Origin: Bradyrhizobium stylosanthis
GTDB taxonomy: Bacteria; Pseudomonadota; Alphaproteobacteria; Rhizobiales; Xanthobacteraceae
DNA: 64,000 nucleotides
NCBI RefSeq assembly: GCF_001641335.1
Contig: NZ_LVEM01000005.1
Span: 620,001-684,000, forward strand
Direction of reading: 5' to 3'
The notes under the pieces are model-generated. The model saw only the letters and a program-made list of their open reading frames with translations, had not been told where the DNA came from and did not search any database. Both the position numbers and the translations under genes were made by a program. Below, piece by piece: positions 8,363 through 17,371 of this stretch (the stretch's first letter is position 1; every line of letters starts with the position of its first letter).

Positions 8363-8992
8363 TCACGCCCGCTCTGCAAAGCTCGCGAGGACCAAAAGCC
8401 GGACAGCCTCCGCGAACTGATGTACGCCCAACCGGTCCATCATACGTGAGCGGTGAACCTCGACCGTGCGCACACTGATACCAAGACCGAAGGCAATGAC
8501 CTTGTTTGGCTGGCCAGCCACGAGCGCCTCGAGCACTTGCCGCTCGCGTGGACTGAGCGTATTGATCAACGCCGCCGCAGCAGCAATTTCATCGACCCGG
8601 CCCTTCGTCGCGCTGTTCTTCAGCGCGGACTCAATCGCCGTTATCAGTGCGTCGTCGCTGTAGGGCTTTTCAATGAAGTCCACAGCTCCCGCCTTCATCG
8701 CCCGGACCGCGGTCTGCACGTCGCCTTGAGCCGTTACCACGATGACCGGCAAGCCCGGGTTTATCAGTTGAAGGCGAGCCTGAACCTCGAAGCCGTCCAT
8801 CTCCGGCATACGAAGATCCAGCAGGACGCAGCCCCCGAGTAAGCTGCCCGCCACGTCGAGGAACGCTTTTGGCGTTTCATACGACGCCACCTGGAAGCCG
8901 ACTGCATCCAGCAGCCGCTCTAAAGATCGGCGGATCGCCGGGTCGTCATCAACAACGTAAATGAACCGCTCGGGGGCCATCGATGGACTCAT
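8363..8992 (-). CDS. FixJ-family response regulator
   Basis: 209 residues. The receiver domain (about 10-125) has the acidic pocket VVDDD, phosphoacceptor Asp59 (LLDLRMPEMDG) and Lys109 (EKP). It is followed by a LuxR/NarL-type HTH (LSPRERQVLEALVAGQPNKVIAFGL, then SVRTVEVHR). FixJ/TodT/StyR-type regulators dimerise on phosphorylation and activate promoters. The ATG at 8992 overlaps the stop of the upstream kinase gene (ATGA), so the two are translationally coupled and form a cognate pair. Target genes are unknown; this is not fixJ itself by context. Confidence 0.93.
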   Translation of the reverse strand: MSPSMAPERFIYVVDDDPAIRRSLERLLDAVGFQVASYETPKAFLDVAGSLLGGCVLLDLRMPEMDGFEVQARLQLINPGLPVIVVTAQGDVQTAVRAMKAGAVDFIEKPYSDDALITAIESALKNSATKGRVDEIAAAAALINTLSPRERQVLEALVAGQPNKVIAFGLGISVRTVEVHRSRMMDRLGVHQFAEAVRLLVLASFAERA

Positions 8993-10695
8993 TGTTCCAG
9001 AGGGACGGGCAGCGTCACACGAAAGATCGCTCCGCCGCCGCAATTGGGCTCGTACGCCAGCTTTCCGCGATGGGCCTCGACGATCGAGCGGCAGATCGAG
9101 AGTCCCAGTCCCATGCCATCGACTTTCGTGGTGTGGAATGGCTCGAAGAGGTGTTCGACAATATCGTCCGGCAGGCCCGAGCCACGATCTGCTACAGCGA
9201 TCTCAATCGACTTGTCATCGAGACGCGCTGTGACCACTTCCAACTCGCGCCATTCGCTTTGCGCCATCGCCTCGTGCGCATTCCGTATCAGATTAAGAAT
9301 GACCTGCTGCAGCTGGATTCGGCTTGCAAACACCGCCTCGGCGCGCGGATCGAAGTTCAGCCGGACCTGCACACCGTGCGGGCCGGTTCCCGCTGAGGCA
9401 AGATTACTGGCTTCGCGGATCAGTTCCGGCAAGTTTTCGATGCGCATTTCCGTCTCGCCGCGCGTAACGAACTCTCGCAGCCGTCGAATGATCTCGCCGG
9501 CGCGGAGGCCCTGCTCGGCGGCTTCGCCAAGGACATCGCGTACAGTTTCGACCCTGTAGGGCGCGCCATTTGCCATCATCCGGCGCCCAGCATTGACTAA
9601 ATTGGTCAGCGCGGTCAGCGGCTGGTTCAATTCATGTGCCAACGCACCGGCCATCTGACCCGCTGCGCTCAGCCTCGACGCATGGTGGAGCTCCTCTTGT
9701 AGCTTCTGCGCGCGGATATCTGCGCGCGCGCGCTCCTCAGCTTCAATCGTCAGTCGCTCAAGCGCCTCCGCCAACTCCGATGTCCGTTCCTTCACCCGCT
9801 GCTCCAACGACTCGTTGAGGCTTCGAAGATCACTCTCTAGCTTTTTCTGAGGCCTCAAATCGCGGCTGACACTCGCCATGTTTGTAGGATGGCCTGTGCG
9901 CTTGTCGTCGATGCGGAACCAATCCACCAGGAATGGAATGATCTCCCCGGTTCTAAAGTGGCGGAGGTGGAGTTCGCCGAGCCAGCGCCCGGTTCCCATC
10001 ACCATTGGAAGCGCCTCGTGAAGCGCCCGAGTCCGCTCATGGGGAGCGATGAAATCGAAGATGCTGAGCCGCTGCACTTCCTCAAGGTCTGAAAGCCCGA
10101 GGAGTTCGTAGGCCGCCTTATTGAGATATTGCGGCGTGCCGTCTAGATCGGCAAAACCAATGAACTCGGACGACCGCTCGATCACGGCCGCCAGACGCCG
10201 TAGCTCGGCCTCGGCGTGCCAGCGTTGGATAGCGAGCGTTGCGTGGTTCGCCGCAATTCCGAGAAGAAGCCGGTCCGTCTCGCCCGGAAATTGCGGATTG
10301 ACGGAACCCGCGACGATCCCGGCGTCTCCCCCAAAGCCCATTGGCGTCGCCAAGATCCGTAACGTTCCCTCCCCGAGCGGGTTGTCGATCGCGAATATCT
10401 GTTCGTGCCTTCCGCGCGACGCGCCGCGGAGGATGCGTTCAATGTGACCAGACGACCCGATGGATACCGCTTGGCTCGTTCGCATCACGTCGGCCGCAGC
10501 CTCGTCGCGCAGCCCAGGCACGGTCACGTAAATGACGTCGGCATGGAGCATCGAAAGCAAAGCGGCCGCCGCGCTGTCGGCGATCTGTCGCGAATTGTAG
10601 TCTTTCCAGATTGCCGGCAGTGTTGAAAGCGCGACGAGATCGCGTATGCAGCGCCTCAGCTCTTGCGGGTCGGTGAGCTTATCGACCCAAGGCAT
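8989..10695 (-). CDS. GAF-PAS sensor histidine kinase (FixL/DctB-like)
   Basis: 568 residues from ATG 10695. Order: GAF-like domain (about 25-160), PAS domain (170-290), coiled coil (285-340), HisKA with phosphoacceptor His354 (GALAHELNQPLTALTN), then HATPase_c with an NLIRNAHEA N-box, a DRGSGLP G1 box and a GLGLSI G2 box. No membrane segment, so it is probably cytosolic, sensing a small ligand or redox cue through GAF/PAS. I see no haem-binding FixL signature I would rely on. Partner: the overlapping FixJ-type regulator. The frame stays open to 10830, but that leader has no family character. Confidence 0.92.
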   Translation of the reverse strand: MPWVDKLTDPQELRRCIRDLVALSTLPAIWKDYNSRQIADSAAAALLSMLHADVIYVTVPGLRDEAAADVMRTSQAVSIGSSGHIERILRGASRGRHEQIFAIDNPLGEGTLRILATPMGFGGDAGIVAGSVNPQFPGETDRLLLGIAANHATLAIQRWHAEAELRRLAAVIERSSEFIGFADLDGTPQYLNKAAYELLGLSDLEEVQRLSIFDFIAPHERTRALHEALPMVMGTGRWLGELHLRHFRTGEIIPFLVDWFRIDDKRTGHPTNMASVSRDLRPQKKLESDLRSLNESLEQRVKERTSELAEALERLTIEAEERARADIRAQKLQEELHHASRLSAAGQMAGALAHELNQPLTALTNLVNAGRRMMANGAPYRVETVRDVLGEAAEQGLRAGEIIRRLREFVTRGETEMRIENLPELIREASNLASAGTGPHGVQVRLNFDPRAEAVFASRIQLQQVILNLIRNAHEAMAQSEWRELEVVTARLDDKSIEIAVADRGSGLPDDIVEHLFEPFHTTKVDGMGLGLSICRSIVEAHRGKLAYEPNCGGGAIFRVTLPVPLEQ

Positions 10696-10873
10696 TTCGT
10701 CCGATCCAGTCCAGAGCCGCACCGCTGAAGTGGAAGGACACTTCTGCAATCGGCTGATCGGTTTCGGCGGCCACCTCTGTAAAGGACAGCTTTTCGGGCT
10801 GGTGGTGCGGCTCAATGCCCGCAATGACATCCCGCGGGAGCGCGTTGAGAATGCGATTGGCGCACTGAGACAT
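10679..10873 (-). pseudogene. Crp/Fnr-type regulator relic (N-terminal cNMP-fold start only)
   Basis: A 64-codon frame begins NRILNALPRDVIAGIEPH, then QPEKLSFTEVAAETDQPI and a VSFHFSG-like end. This mimics the opening of Crp-family sensors (NRLLAALPxxxLxxLxPHLExVxLxxGxVLxEPGxPI...VYFPxSG). It stops just inside the start of the histidine kinase gene, so the rest of the cNMP fold and the HTH are missing. Either a truncated remnant or a chance similarity; I favour a relic. Confidence 0.42.
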
Positions 10874-11234
10874 GACGAGGCTCCCTATGCAGGTTCGGCG
10901 GGAGCGCAGGAGTGTCCCTCAGCCACTGAAGCCATCTAGTCTCCCAGTGATAGGAAATATTAGCTCTGCTGATCCGGAATAGCGAGCCTTGGTTCCTAAC
11001 CGACAGGCAAATCTCATAGAAAACCTCAACCGGGATGGGACGGTCATGTGCTGAAGCGACCCGCAAGATGTCGCAAAAAGCGCTTTGATCATCGTCGGAT
11101 TTCGCTGGCTGGCATAGCAAAAGTGATTACGTAAAATTACTTAATCTGCTTGAGCGCTATCTCCCCTTACATTTCCGCATCTCGTTTGGCCGCGCGAAAA
11201 TGTTGCCGCGGCACGGCGCGCGGAAGTAAAGGCG
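10874..11234. other. Intergenic region between divergent kinase and GAF gene
   Basis: No supported gene. It includes an AT-rich patch at about 11123-11145 and a weak FNR-like half-palindrome at 11085-11098 (TTGAT-N4-GTCGG), about 140 bases before the GAF gene. Promoters for the two divergent units must lie here. Confidence 0.45.
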
Positions 11235-11825
11235 ATGGCAAACCTCAAGGAGCCGCTTGACGCTGCAACTGGGCAACAAATCGACGCCGTCCTGCAGCAG
11301 CTGAGAAATTCCAAGGATGTCGGCGCGGACCTGCTGCGGGTCCTGGATATCGCGATCGGCATAACGGGCGCCGACATGGGCACGGTGCAGCGTTTCGACG
11401 AAGCAGCCGACTGCCTGAGAATCGTTGCCAGCCGCGGATTCTCGAGCGAAGTCCTGACTTTTTTCGACGTTGTGCGCCGCGACACTAACACGACATGCGC
11501 TGCCGCGCTCATGCGGCGCATGCGTGTGTTTGTCGAGGACGTCGCAACGAGCTACCTGTTTGTCGGCACGCGCGAGCTCGATGTACTGCGTGCCGACGGC
11601 ATTGCCGCCGCACAATCGACACCGCTCATCAGCAGCAATGGCCGCCTATGGGGCGTGTTCACAACGCACTTCCGCGAACCGCAGATAGAGAGCGAGTTCG
11701 ATCATGCTCCGCTGGATCGGTTGGCCGTCCAGGTCGCGGACAGCCTGGAGCAACGAGAGGGCCTGGCGCCGGGCCAGCAATTTCATGGCAAGCAGGTCCC
11801 AGAGGACTCTCAACCGGGAGGCTGA
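11235..11825 (+). CDS. GAF domain protein
   Basis: 196 residues with a single GAF domain (about 25-175): LLRVLDIAIGITGADMGTVQ, then LRIVASRGFS and GIAAAQSTPLIS. It has no output domain and probably works as a ligand- or redox-sensing subunit for another signalling protein. The MEDS-domain gene starts one base after its stop, so the pair is likely one transcript. The C-terminal tail (HGKQVPEDSQPGG) is low complexity. Confidence 0.8.
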   Translation: MANLKEPLDAATGQQIDAVLQQLRNSKDVGADLLRVLDIAIGITGADMGTVQRFDEAADCLRIVASRGFSSEVLTFFDVVRRDTNTTCAAALMRRMRVFVEDVATSYLFVGTRELDVLRADGIAAAQSTPLISSNGRLWGVFTTHFREPQIESEFDHAPLDRLAVQVADSLEQREGLAPGQQFHGKQVPEDSQPGG

Positions 11826-11826
11826 C

Positions 11827-12474
11827 ATGAATTCAACTGCCGAGCCCATTCCTTTTGGACGATCCATGCTGCGGGAGCACCGGCATGTTTGCGCGTTCTT
11901 CAGTTCGGCCGTGGAGGAATACGACACGTTGCTGCCGTTCATTTGCGACGGCATCAACTGCGGCCAGCGCGCGTTTCATGTCCTTCCTTCTCAGCACAGA
12001 GAGAATCACCTGAATTCGTTGCGCAACGCCGGCGTCGACGTGGAGAAGACGATGAAAAGCCGTCAGCTCGAAGTCGCGCTGCCGGAGGACACCTATCTCA
12101 AGACCGGACGCTTCGACAAGGACGCCATGCTCGTCTTGATCCAGGAGGCCTTGAAGGCCGGGGCCGGGCTCGGTTTCCCGCTGACGCGGATGATCGCGCA
12201 CGCCGAAACGGCTGTGGACGACTGGAAGAGCGGCGTCGATTGGGCCGAATATGAGATGCGACTCAATAGCGTGCTGCCGAACTACGACGACCCGGTGATT
12301 TGCACCTACGATGTCAATATGCTGACGGCACCGCATGCCGTCGATATTTTGCGAACGCATCCTATGGCTATCATCGGTGGCGTCTTGATCGAGAACTCGT
12401 TCTTCACGAGCCCGCAGGAGTTTATCCGCGAGGTGCAGTCGCGAACCGGACCAAGCCAAGCCTATCGGGCATAG
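11827..12474 (+). CDS. MEDS-domain (DcmR sensory type) protein
   Basis: 215 residues from ATG 11827. It has the MEDS features: HRHVCAFFSSAVEEYDTLLPF near the N-terminus, GQRAFHVLPSQHRE, a central region, and VICTYDVNMLTA with a PMAIIGGVLIENSFF end. MEDS domains are proposed to sense small molecules and occur in DcmR-like regulators and kinases. No DNA-binding or kinase region is attached here. It lies directly downstream of the GAF protein, forming a two-gene sensor module. Confidence 0.82.
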   Translation: MNSTAEPIPFGRSMLREHRHVCAFFSSAVEEYDTLLPFICDGINCGQRAFHVLPSQHRENHLNSLRNAGVDVEKTMKSRQLEVALPEDTYLKTGRFDKDAMLVLIQEALKAGAGLGFPLTRMIAHAETAVDDWKSGVDWAEYEMRLNSVLPNYDDPVICTYDVNMLTAPHAVDILRTHPMAIIGGVLIENSFFTSPQEFIREVQSRTGPSQAYRA

Positions 12475-12521
12475 CCCGCCGGCGCCTTGAGACCATGCTT
12501 GTCTCAGAGCTGCGTCGCTTC

Positions 12522-12535
12522 TTGACTATCGTCAA
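12522..12535 (+). promoter_or_regulatory. Perfect TTGAC-N4-GTCAA palindrome (Crp/FNR-type box)
   Basis: TTGAC-TATC-GTCAA, exact on both arms, in the gap after the MEDS gene. It lies about 94 bases (from its centre) before the small frame at 12622 and about 254 before uvrA2. One of a family of sites described in the findings. Confidence 0.6.
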
Positions 12536-12621
12536 TGACAAGAGGGCTCTTCCGATCAATCCTCCTTTGCGTTCCTGGCGGCACGACGGAGTTGCGGTGG
12601 TTGGAGGCGCTCGGCGATACG

Positions 12622-12789
12622 ATGGGCGAGATCGCAACACGCGAAACCCGCACTGCCGATATGTTCGTCGCAATGCGGCCGAATGGCTCGTCAATGGAGC
12701 CCGAACATCTGGTCGAGTGGGTCCTGTTCGGGACGGAACTCCACTCGGCCGTCAAGCTTTTCGCTCCGGTTGGCTCGTGTAAATGTTAG
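12622..12789 (+). CDS. Small hypothetical protein upstream of uvrA2
   Basis: 55 residues from ATG 12622 (GGAGG at 12603-12607, spacing rather long). The frame is open from an ATG at 12535, but that codon is fused to the regulatory palindrome and would lie upstream of the expected transcription start. The stop overlaps the uvrA2 ATG at 12783, suggesting coupling. No recognised domain. Confidence 0.35.
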   Translation: MGEIATRETRTADMFVAMRPNGSSMEPEHLVEWVLFGTELHSAVKLFAPVGSCKC

Positions 12790-15380
12790 AAATCAGCAAA
12801 CCTCCTTCTCTAAACACCGCGGGAGATGATCTGCGCGGCTTCGTCCGCGTGCGCGGAGCACGCGAGCATAATTTGAAGAATATCGATCTCGCCATTCCCC
12901 GCGATGCCCTGGTGGTGTTTACCGGCGTGTCCGGCTCGGGCAAATCGTCACTCGCCTTTGGAACGCTCTACGCAGAGGCGCAGCGGCGGTATCTCGAATC
13001 CGTCTCGCCTTATGCGCGTCGTCTGTTTCATCAGATGGCGGTTCCCGAGGTTGACGAAATCGACGGCCTTCCGCCGGCCGTGGCCTTGCAGCAGCAGCGC
13101 GGGTCGCCCACCACGCGCTCTTCCGTCGGAAGCGTCACGACACTGTCCAACCTGCTTCGAATGCTGTACTCGCGCGCCGGCGACTATCCACGGCAACAGG
13201 CGCATCTCGATGCTGAGGCTTTTTCGACCAATACGCCGGCGGGGGCCTGCCCCCGATGCCATGGGCTCGGTCGGGTCTACGAGGTGACCGAACGCTCGAT
13301 GGTGCCGGATGATTCCAAAAGCATTCGCGAGCGGGCGATTGCAGCCTGGCCGCCCGCCTGGCATGGCGGCAACCTGCGCGACATGCTGATTTCGCTCGGC
13401 TACGATGTCGATCGTCCGTGGCGCGAATTACCGAAAAAGGCCCGCGACTGGATCCTGTATACCGATGAGCAACCAGTGGTCCCGGTTTACATCGGGTATG
13501 ACGCGAACGAGGCACGAAGGGCGATCAGACGCAAGGAGGAGCCCAGTTACCGCGGCAATTTCTCCAGCGCCAGGCGATATGTGCTGAACACCTTTGCTAC
13601 CACTGAAAGCGCGTCGATCAAGAAACGGGTATCGCGCTACATGGTAAGTACCGAATGCCCGCTCTGTCACGGCAAGCGGCTTCGCCGCGAAGCGCTGTCG
13701 GTCAAGTTTGCCGGCTTCGATATTGCCGATATCTCCAGGATTCCGCTGGCCAGGCTCGCTGACCTCTTGCGTCCCTATGCGGAGGCCACTGCTCCCACCC
13801 TGACCAAGCTTAAGGGGCAGCATCCGGAGAAAGCGTTGGTGGTGCAGCGAATCGCCGATGACTTCGGTGGCCGCCTCGCGGTTCTGCTTGACCTCGGACT
13901 AGGCTATCTTTCGCTGGAGCGGAGTACCCCGACACTCTCTCCGGGTGAACTGCAGCGCCTGCGACTGGCAACCCAAGTGCGTTCCAATCTGTTCGGCGTC
14001 GTCTATGTGCTCGACGAACCCTCCGCCGGACTTCATCCCGCGGACACCGAGGCGCTGCTGACGGCGCTCGACCAATTGAAGGCCTCCGGCAACTCGCTTT
14101 TCGTGGTCGAACACGAGATCGATGTGATCCGAAATGCGGATTGGGTTGTCGATGTCGGGCCTGGCGCCGGCGAACTCGGCGGCAAAGTGCTCTACAGCGG
14201 TCCTCTACAAGGGTTCAAGCAGGTAGAGGAGTCGCAAACCCGCCGTTACCTGTTCGGCGACCACATTGTGCCAAACCGAATGCCGCGCTCGCCCAAGGGC
14301 TGGTTGCGGCTGCGCGGCGTCAGTCGCAACAACCTCCATGACCTCAATGTCGATTTTCCGCTGGGAGTATTCACCACCGTGACTGGCGTTTCCGGCTCGG
14401 GCAAGTCGAGCCTGGTGAGCCAAGTCCTGGTGGAATTGATTGCAAAAAGGCTAGGCCATCCCGTGCCGTCGATCGACGATGAAGGCGACGAACTCGAGCG
14501 AACCGTCGTGACCACACTCGGCGGCCGGATCGCGAGTGGAATGGAGGGAATCAAGCGATTGGTGGTTGTCGATCAAAAGGCGATCGGACGCACTCCACGG
14601 TCCAACCTCGCGACCTACACAGGGCTGTTCGATCACGTTCGCAGGATATTCGCGGCCACCAAGTCCGCGCGCGCCCGTCACTACGACGCTGGCCGCTTTT
14701 CCTTCAATGTTGCCAAAGGGCGTTGCGAGACCTGCGAGGGCGAAGGCTTTGTTTGCGTCGAATTGCTGTTCCTGCCCAGTGTGTATGCACCGTGCCCAAG
14801 CTGTCATGGCGCTCGCTACAACGCGAAAACCCTTGAAATCAAATACCGTGGCAAAGACATCGCCGCCGTACTGGGAATGACGGTCGACGCCGCTTTCGCA
14901 TTCTTTGCCGAGGAGGTGCCGGTGCGCCGGTCCCTCGATGTGCTGCGGCAGGTTGGCCTCGGCTATCTGCGACTTGGCCAGCCGGCGACGGAGCTTTCCG
15001 GCGGCGAAGCCCAGCGTATCAAGCTCGCCGCCGAGCTGCAACGGACGCAACGTGACCGAACGCTCTACGTCCTTGACGAGCCCACCACGGGACTACATCC
15101 GGCGGACGTCGAGAAGCTCATCGCACAACTCGACGGGCTGGTTGAAGCCGGCAACACCGTCATCGTGGTCGAGCATGACATGCGCGTTGCCGCCGGTAGC
15201 GACTGGGTCATGGATATCGGCCCCGGTGCAGGGGACGAAGGCGGTCGGGTGGTGGCGGTCGGCACCCCTGCCGAGGTCGCTGGATCGCCCATAAGCCGTA
15301 CAGCGCCATACCTGGCGCGATTCAGGACTCCGCTTGCGGCCGACGCGTCAAGGTCCAATCGGCTCGCGGCCCCTCAGTAA
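12783..15380 (+). CDS. UvrA2-type excinuclease ATPase paralogue
   Basis: 865 residues with duplicated ABC ATPase halves. Walker A motifs are GVSGSGKSS at about residues 48-56 and again in the second half. Zinc-finger-like CPRCHG, CPLCHG and CETCEG...CPSCHG sequences are present, with Walker B YVLDEPSAGLHP and YVLDEPTTGLHP. The second signature is canonical (LSGGEAQRIKLA); the first is LSPGELQRLRLA, as in shorter class II UvrA proteins. The length (865 versus about 940-970 for housekeeping UvrA) fits loss of the UvrB-binding insertion. Such paralogues are linked to DNA-damage tolerance or drug export rather than classical UvrABC repair. Confidence 0.9.
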   Translation: MLEISKPPSLNTAGDDLRGFVRVRGAREHNLKNIDLAIPRDALVVFTGVSGSGKSSLAFGTLYAEAQRRYLESVSPYARRLFHQMAVPEVDEIDGLPPAVALQQQRGSPTTRSSVGSVTTLSNLLRMLYSRAGDYPRQQAHLDAEAFSTNTPAGACPRCHGLGRVYEVTERSMVPDDSKSIRERAIAAWPPAWHGGNLRDMLISLGYDVDRPWRELPKKARDWILYTDEQPVVPVYIGYDANEARRAIRRKEEPSYRGNFSSARRYVLNTFATTESASIKKRVSRYMVSTECPLCHGKRLRREALSVKFAGFDIADISRIPLARLADLLRPYAEATAPTLTKLKGQHPEKALVVQRIADDFGGRLAVLLDLGLGYLSLERSTPTLSPGELQRLRLATQVRSNLFGVVYVLDEPSAGLHPADTEALLTALDQLKASGNSLFVVEHEIDVIRNADWVVDVGPGAGELGGKVLYSGPLQGFKQVEESQTRRYLFGDHIVPNRMPRSPKGWLRLRGVSRNNLHDLNVDFPLGVFTTVTGVSGSGKSSLVSQVLVELIAKRLGHPVPSIDDEGDELERTVVTTLGGRIASGMEGIKRLVVVDQKAIGRTPRSNLATYTGLFDHVRRIFAATKSARARHYDAGRFSFNVAKGRCETCEGEGFVCVELLFLPSVYAPCPSCHGARYNAKTLEIKYRGKDIAAVLGMTVDAAFAFFAEEVPVRRSLDVLRQVGLGYLRLGQPATELSGGEAQRIKLAAELQRTQRDRTLYVLDEPTTGLHPADVEKLIAQLDGLVEAGNTVIVVEHDMRVAAGSDWVMDIGPGAGDEGGRVVAVGTPAEVAGSPISRTAPYLARFRTPLAADASRSNRLAAPQ

Positions 15381-15410
15381 CATCGCGGGAATCGGCGCCC
15401 AAGGATGTCG

Positions 15411-15427
15411 CTGCCGGCGGACGGCAG
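15411..15427 (+). terminator. Possible hairpin between convergent uvrA2 and monooxygenase genes
   Basis: CTGCCG-GCGGA-CGGCAG, a perfect 6-bp stem in the 72-base gap between two converging genes. There is no U-tract, so intrinsic termination is uncertain. Confidence 0.3.
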
Positions 15428-15452
15428 TCGCGACCCAAAAGACCGCCAGACC

Positions 15453-15761
15453 TTACTTCGCTGATTTGTTCGCAATGATACTCAATTTATGAATCTCCGG
15501 TGTCTTGTCGAACATGTCGCCTGCCTTGATCTTCTCCATCAATGCGGCGGCAACCTTTCCGTTGAGATGCGCGTCGCGTCCAGCCTCATCGTTGAAAGTA
15601 TCGAAGATTGCGAAAGAGGAAGGTCCCTCCTGAATCGCATACCACGAGATCGTTCCGGGTTCGTCGTTCACCAGTGGAACCGCCGACCGCAGAAAGTCCT
15701 CGACCTCTTTCTCCTTGCCGGGCTTGGCCACAAGCGGAACGTATAGCGCGAACTTTGTCAT
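15453..15761 (-). CDS. Antibiotic biosynthesis monooxygenase (ABM)-fold protein
   Basis: 102 residues: a dimeric ferredoxin-like ABM fold starting FALYVPLVAKPGKEKEVEDFL, with EPGTISWYAIQE and SFAIFDTF strands and a C-terminal helix. Relatives include YgiN quinol monooxygenase and small stress-induced proteins; the substrate is unknown. A TTGAC-N4-GTCAA-type box lies about 87 bases upstream with TACAAG at 15819-15814 as a possible -10, which ties it to the stress regulon of this window. Confidence 0.85.
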   Translation of the reverse strand: MTKFALYVPLVAKPGKEKEVEDFLRSAVPLVNDEPGTISWYAIQEGPSSFAIFDTFNDEAGRDAHLNGKVAAALMEKIKAGDMFDKTPEIHKLSIIANKSAK

Positions 15762-15841
15762 TCTACTCTCCGGTTCCCGTCGTCGCGAGTATCAAATCAA
15801 TTGCGATTTAGAACTTGTATCGTGGGGAGACGCGCGCTGCG

Positions 15842-15855
15842 TTGACCGATGTCAG
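15842..15855 (-). promoter_or_regulatory. TTGAC-N4-GTCAA-type box upstream of the ABM gene
   Basis: Plus strand TTGAC-CGAT-GTCAG, one base off the perfect palindrome. On the minus strand a TACAAG hexamer (15819-15814) lies 22 bases beyond it, class II activator geometry. Confidence 0.6.
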
Positions 15856-15966
15856 TGTCGGCGAACAAGATCTTCCCATAGATGGAGAAGATCGAGTGGC
15901 ACGCTTCGGTCAAACGACCTGACCGCCAAAGCTAACCGCTTCGGCGAAAATCAGCGTTCTCTTTCA

Positions 15967-17256
15967 TTAAGCTGCCATCCCCGGCAGGTATTTCAGGCCG
16001 TTGGGCCTTTCACCCAAGATATGCCAGACCTCCATTTCACCTGATCCCTTGACGTCTATCGTCCCGCGCGTTTCGCAGACGAAGTCGTCCTTAATCAGTT
16101 GATAAGTTGCCTGTGTGATCTGAATGGCTTCGCTCTGGCCGTAAGATTCCATGCGACTGGCCATGTTCACAGCATCGCCCCACAGATCATATATGAACTT
16201 CTTCCGGCCGATGATGCCGGCCACCACCGGGCCCGAGTTCATGCCGATGCGGAATGTCAGTCGCCTGCCGCGGAAGTCACGCTCGGCCACACAAGCTTGC
16301 ATCTCGAGCGCCAAGCGTGCCAGCGCGTGGGCATGGTCGGCGCGCGGGCGCGGCACGCCGGCAACGACCATATAGCAGTCGCCAATGGTCTTGATCTTCT
16401 CCAACTGATATTTCTCGACCAGTAAGTCGAAGCACATGAAGACCTCGTCGAGTAGCCCCACTAGTTCCATAGGCGACATTGACCGAGCCAGCGGGGTAAA
16501 CTGCACCACATCGGCGAACAGGATACTCGCCTCGTCGTACTGATCGGCGATAGTACGGTACTCACCTTTCAATATGTTGGAGATCTCAATTGGCAAGATA
16601 TTCAGCAGCAGCATTTCGGATCGTTCCTGGAGCCGGTTTTTCTTGTCGACGAAGTAGTAAAGCATCGCAAAGACAAGACTCAGGACGCAGCCAATATTCA
16701 GTACATAGAAGAAAGTGATCATCGAAGAAGGCAGGGCGGCGGAATCGCCGAAGGATTGCAGAAACGCGGTGCTTGCAAGCAGGATGAGGAAGGCCCAGAA
16801 CCAGCGGGATGCGGCTCGAAGATCATGGACAACCAGGGCGCCCAATGGACAAAGCGTGGACCAAAGGATGACGGCGCTCGAATTGTGGAAGCCACCCAGA
16901 ATAATCGCCATCAGCCACGGGAGCAGCAAAATCAGCATCAACTGCGTGAACCGATAGATCTGGTAGCGGGGGTACATGCTGAACAGGACGGTATTGCCCA
17001 GCGACAATACGCTGTACACGGCGGGGATGGCGCCGGCGTTAGGTGCTCCAACGGCGATGTAGACGAGACCCCACAGTGCCGCCGCAACGGCCGATGCCAG
17101 CACGACGCCAATGAGTATCATTTTCTGCAACGCGACATCGTCGCTATCGCGTTGGTCCGCGCCTATCTGGGCGATCAGCGGGGTCAGCATGCAAAGGCCG
17201 GCCTCTCGATGAAATAGCTTAAGAGCCAGCGTGTTGTTGGGAATGGGAGCCCACAA
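15967..17256 (-). CDS. Membrane-anchored class III adenylate cyclase
   Basis: 429 residues: about six membrane segments between residues 46 and 203, a short linker, then a class III cyclase domain (240-420). Metal-binding Asp249 (FADVVQFT) and Asp293 (IGD), adenine-specifying Lys289 and Asp357 (YDLWGD), and transition-state residues Asn364 and Arg368 (NMASRM) are all present, predicting ATP-to-cAMP activity rather than cGMP. It may feed cyclic nucleotide to cNMP-fold proteins such as the reductase fusion at 26315. The start could be the Met at residue 23. No neighbour shares an operon with it. Confidence 0.92.
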   Translation of the reverse strand: MWAPIPNNTLALKLFHREAGLCMLTPLIAQIGADQRDSDDVALQKMILIGVVLASAVAAALWGLVYIAVGAPNAGAIPAVYSVLSLGNTVLFSMYPRYQIYRFTQLMLILLLPWLMAIILGGFHNSSAVILWSTLCPLGALVVHDLRAASRWFWAFLILLASTAFLQSFGDSAALPSSMITFFYVLNIGCVLSLVFAMLYYFVDKKNRLQERSEMLLLNILPIEISNILKGEYRTIADQYDEASILFADVVQFTPLARSMSPMELVGLLDEVFMCFDLLVEKYQLEKIKTIGDCYMVVAGVPRPRADHAHALARLALEMQACVAERDFRGRRLTFRIGMNSGPVVAGIIGRKKFIYDLWGDAVNMASRMESYGQSEAIQITQATYQLIKDDFVCETRGTIDVKGSGEMEVWHILGERPNGLKYLPGMAA

Positions 17257-17371
17257 TTCGGGCGACGCCGATCCCCCAACAGCTGCAGGGAATGATCGTG
17301 ATGCGCGACCCGCACCGACCTTTGGTCCCGATTGCCGGCATCGGCCGGATGACCGTCGTTACGCCGCGCAT

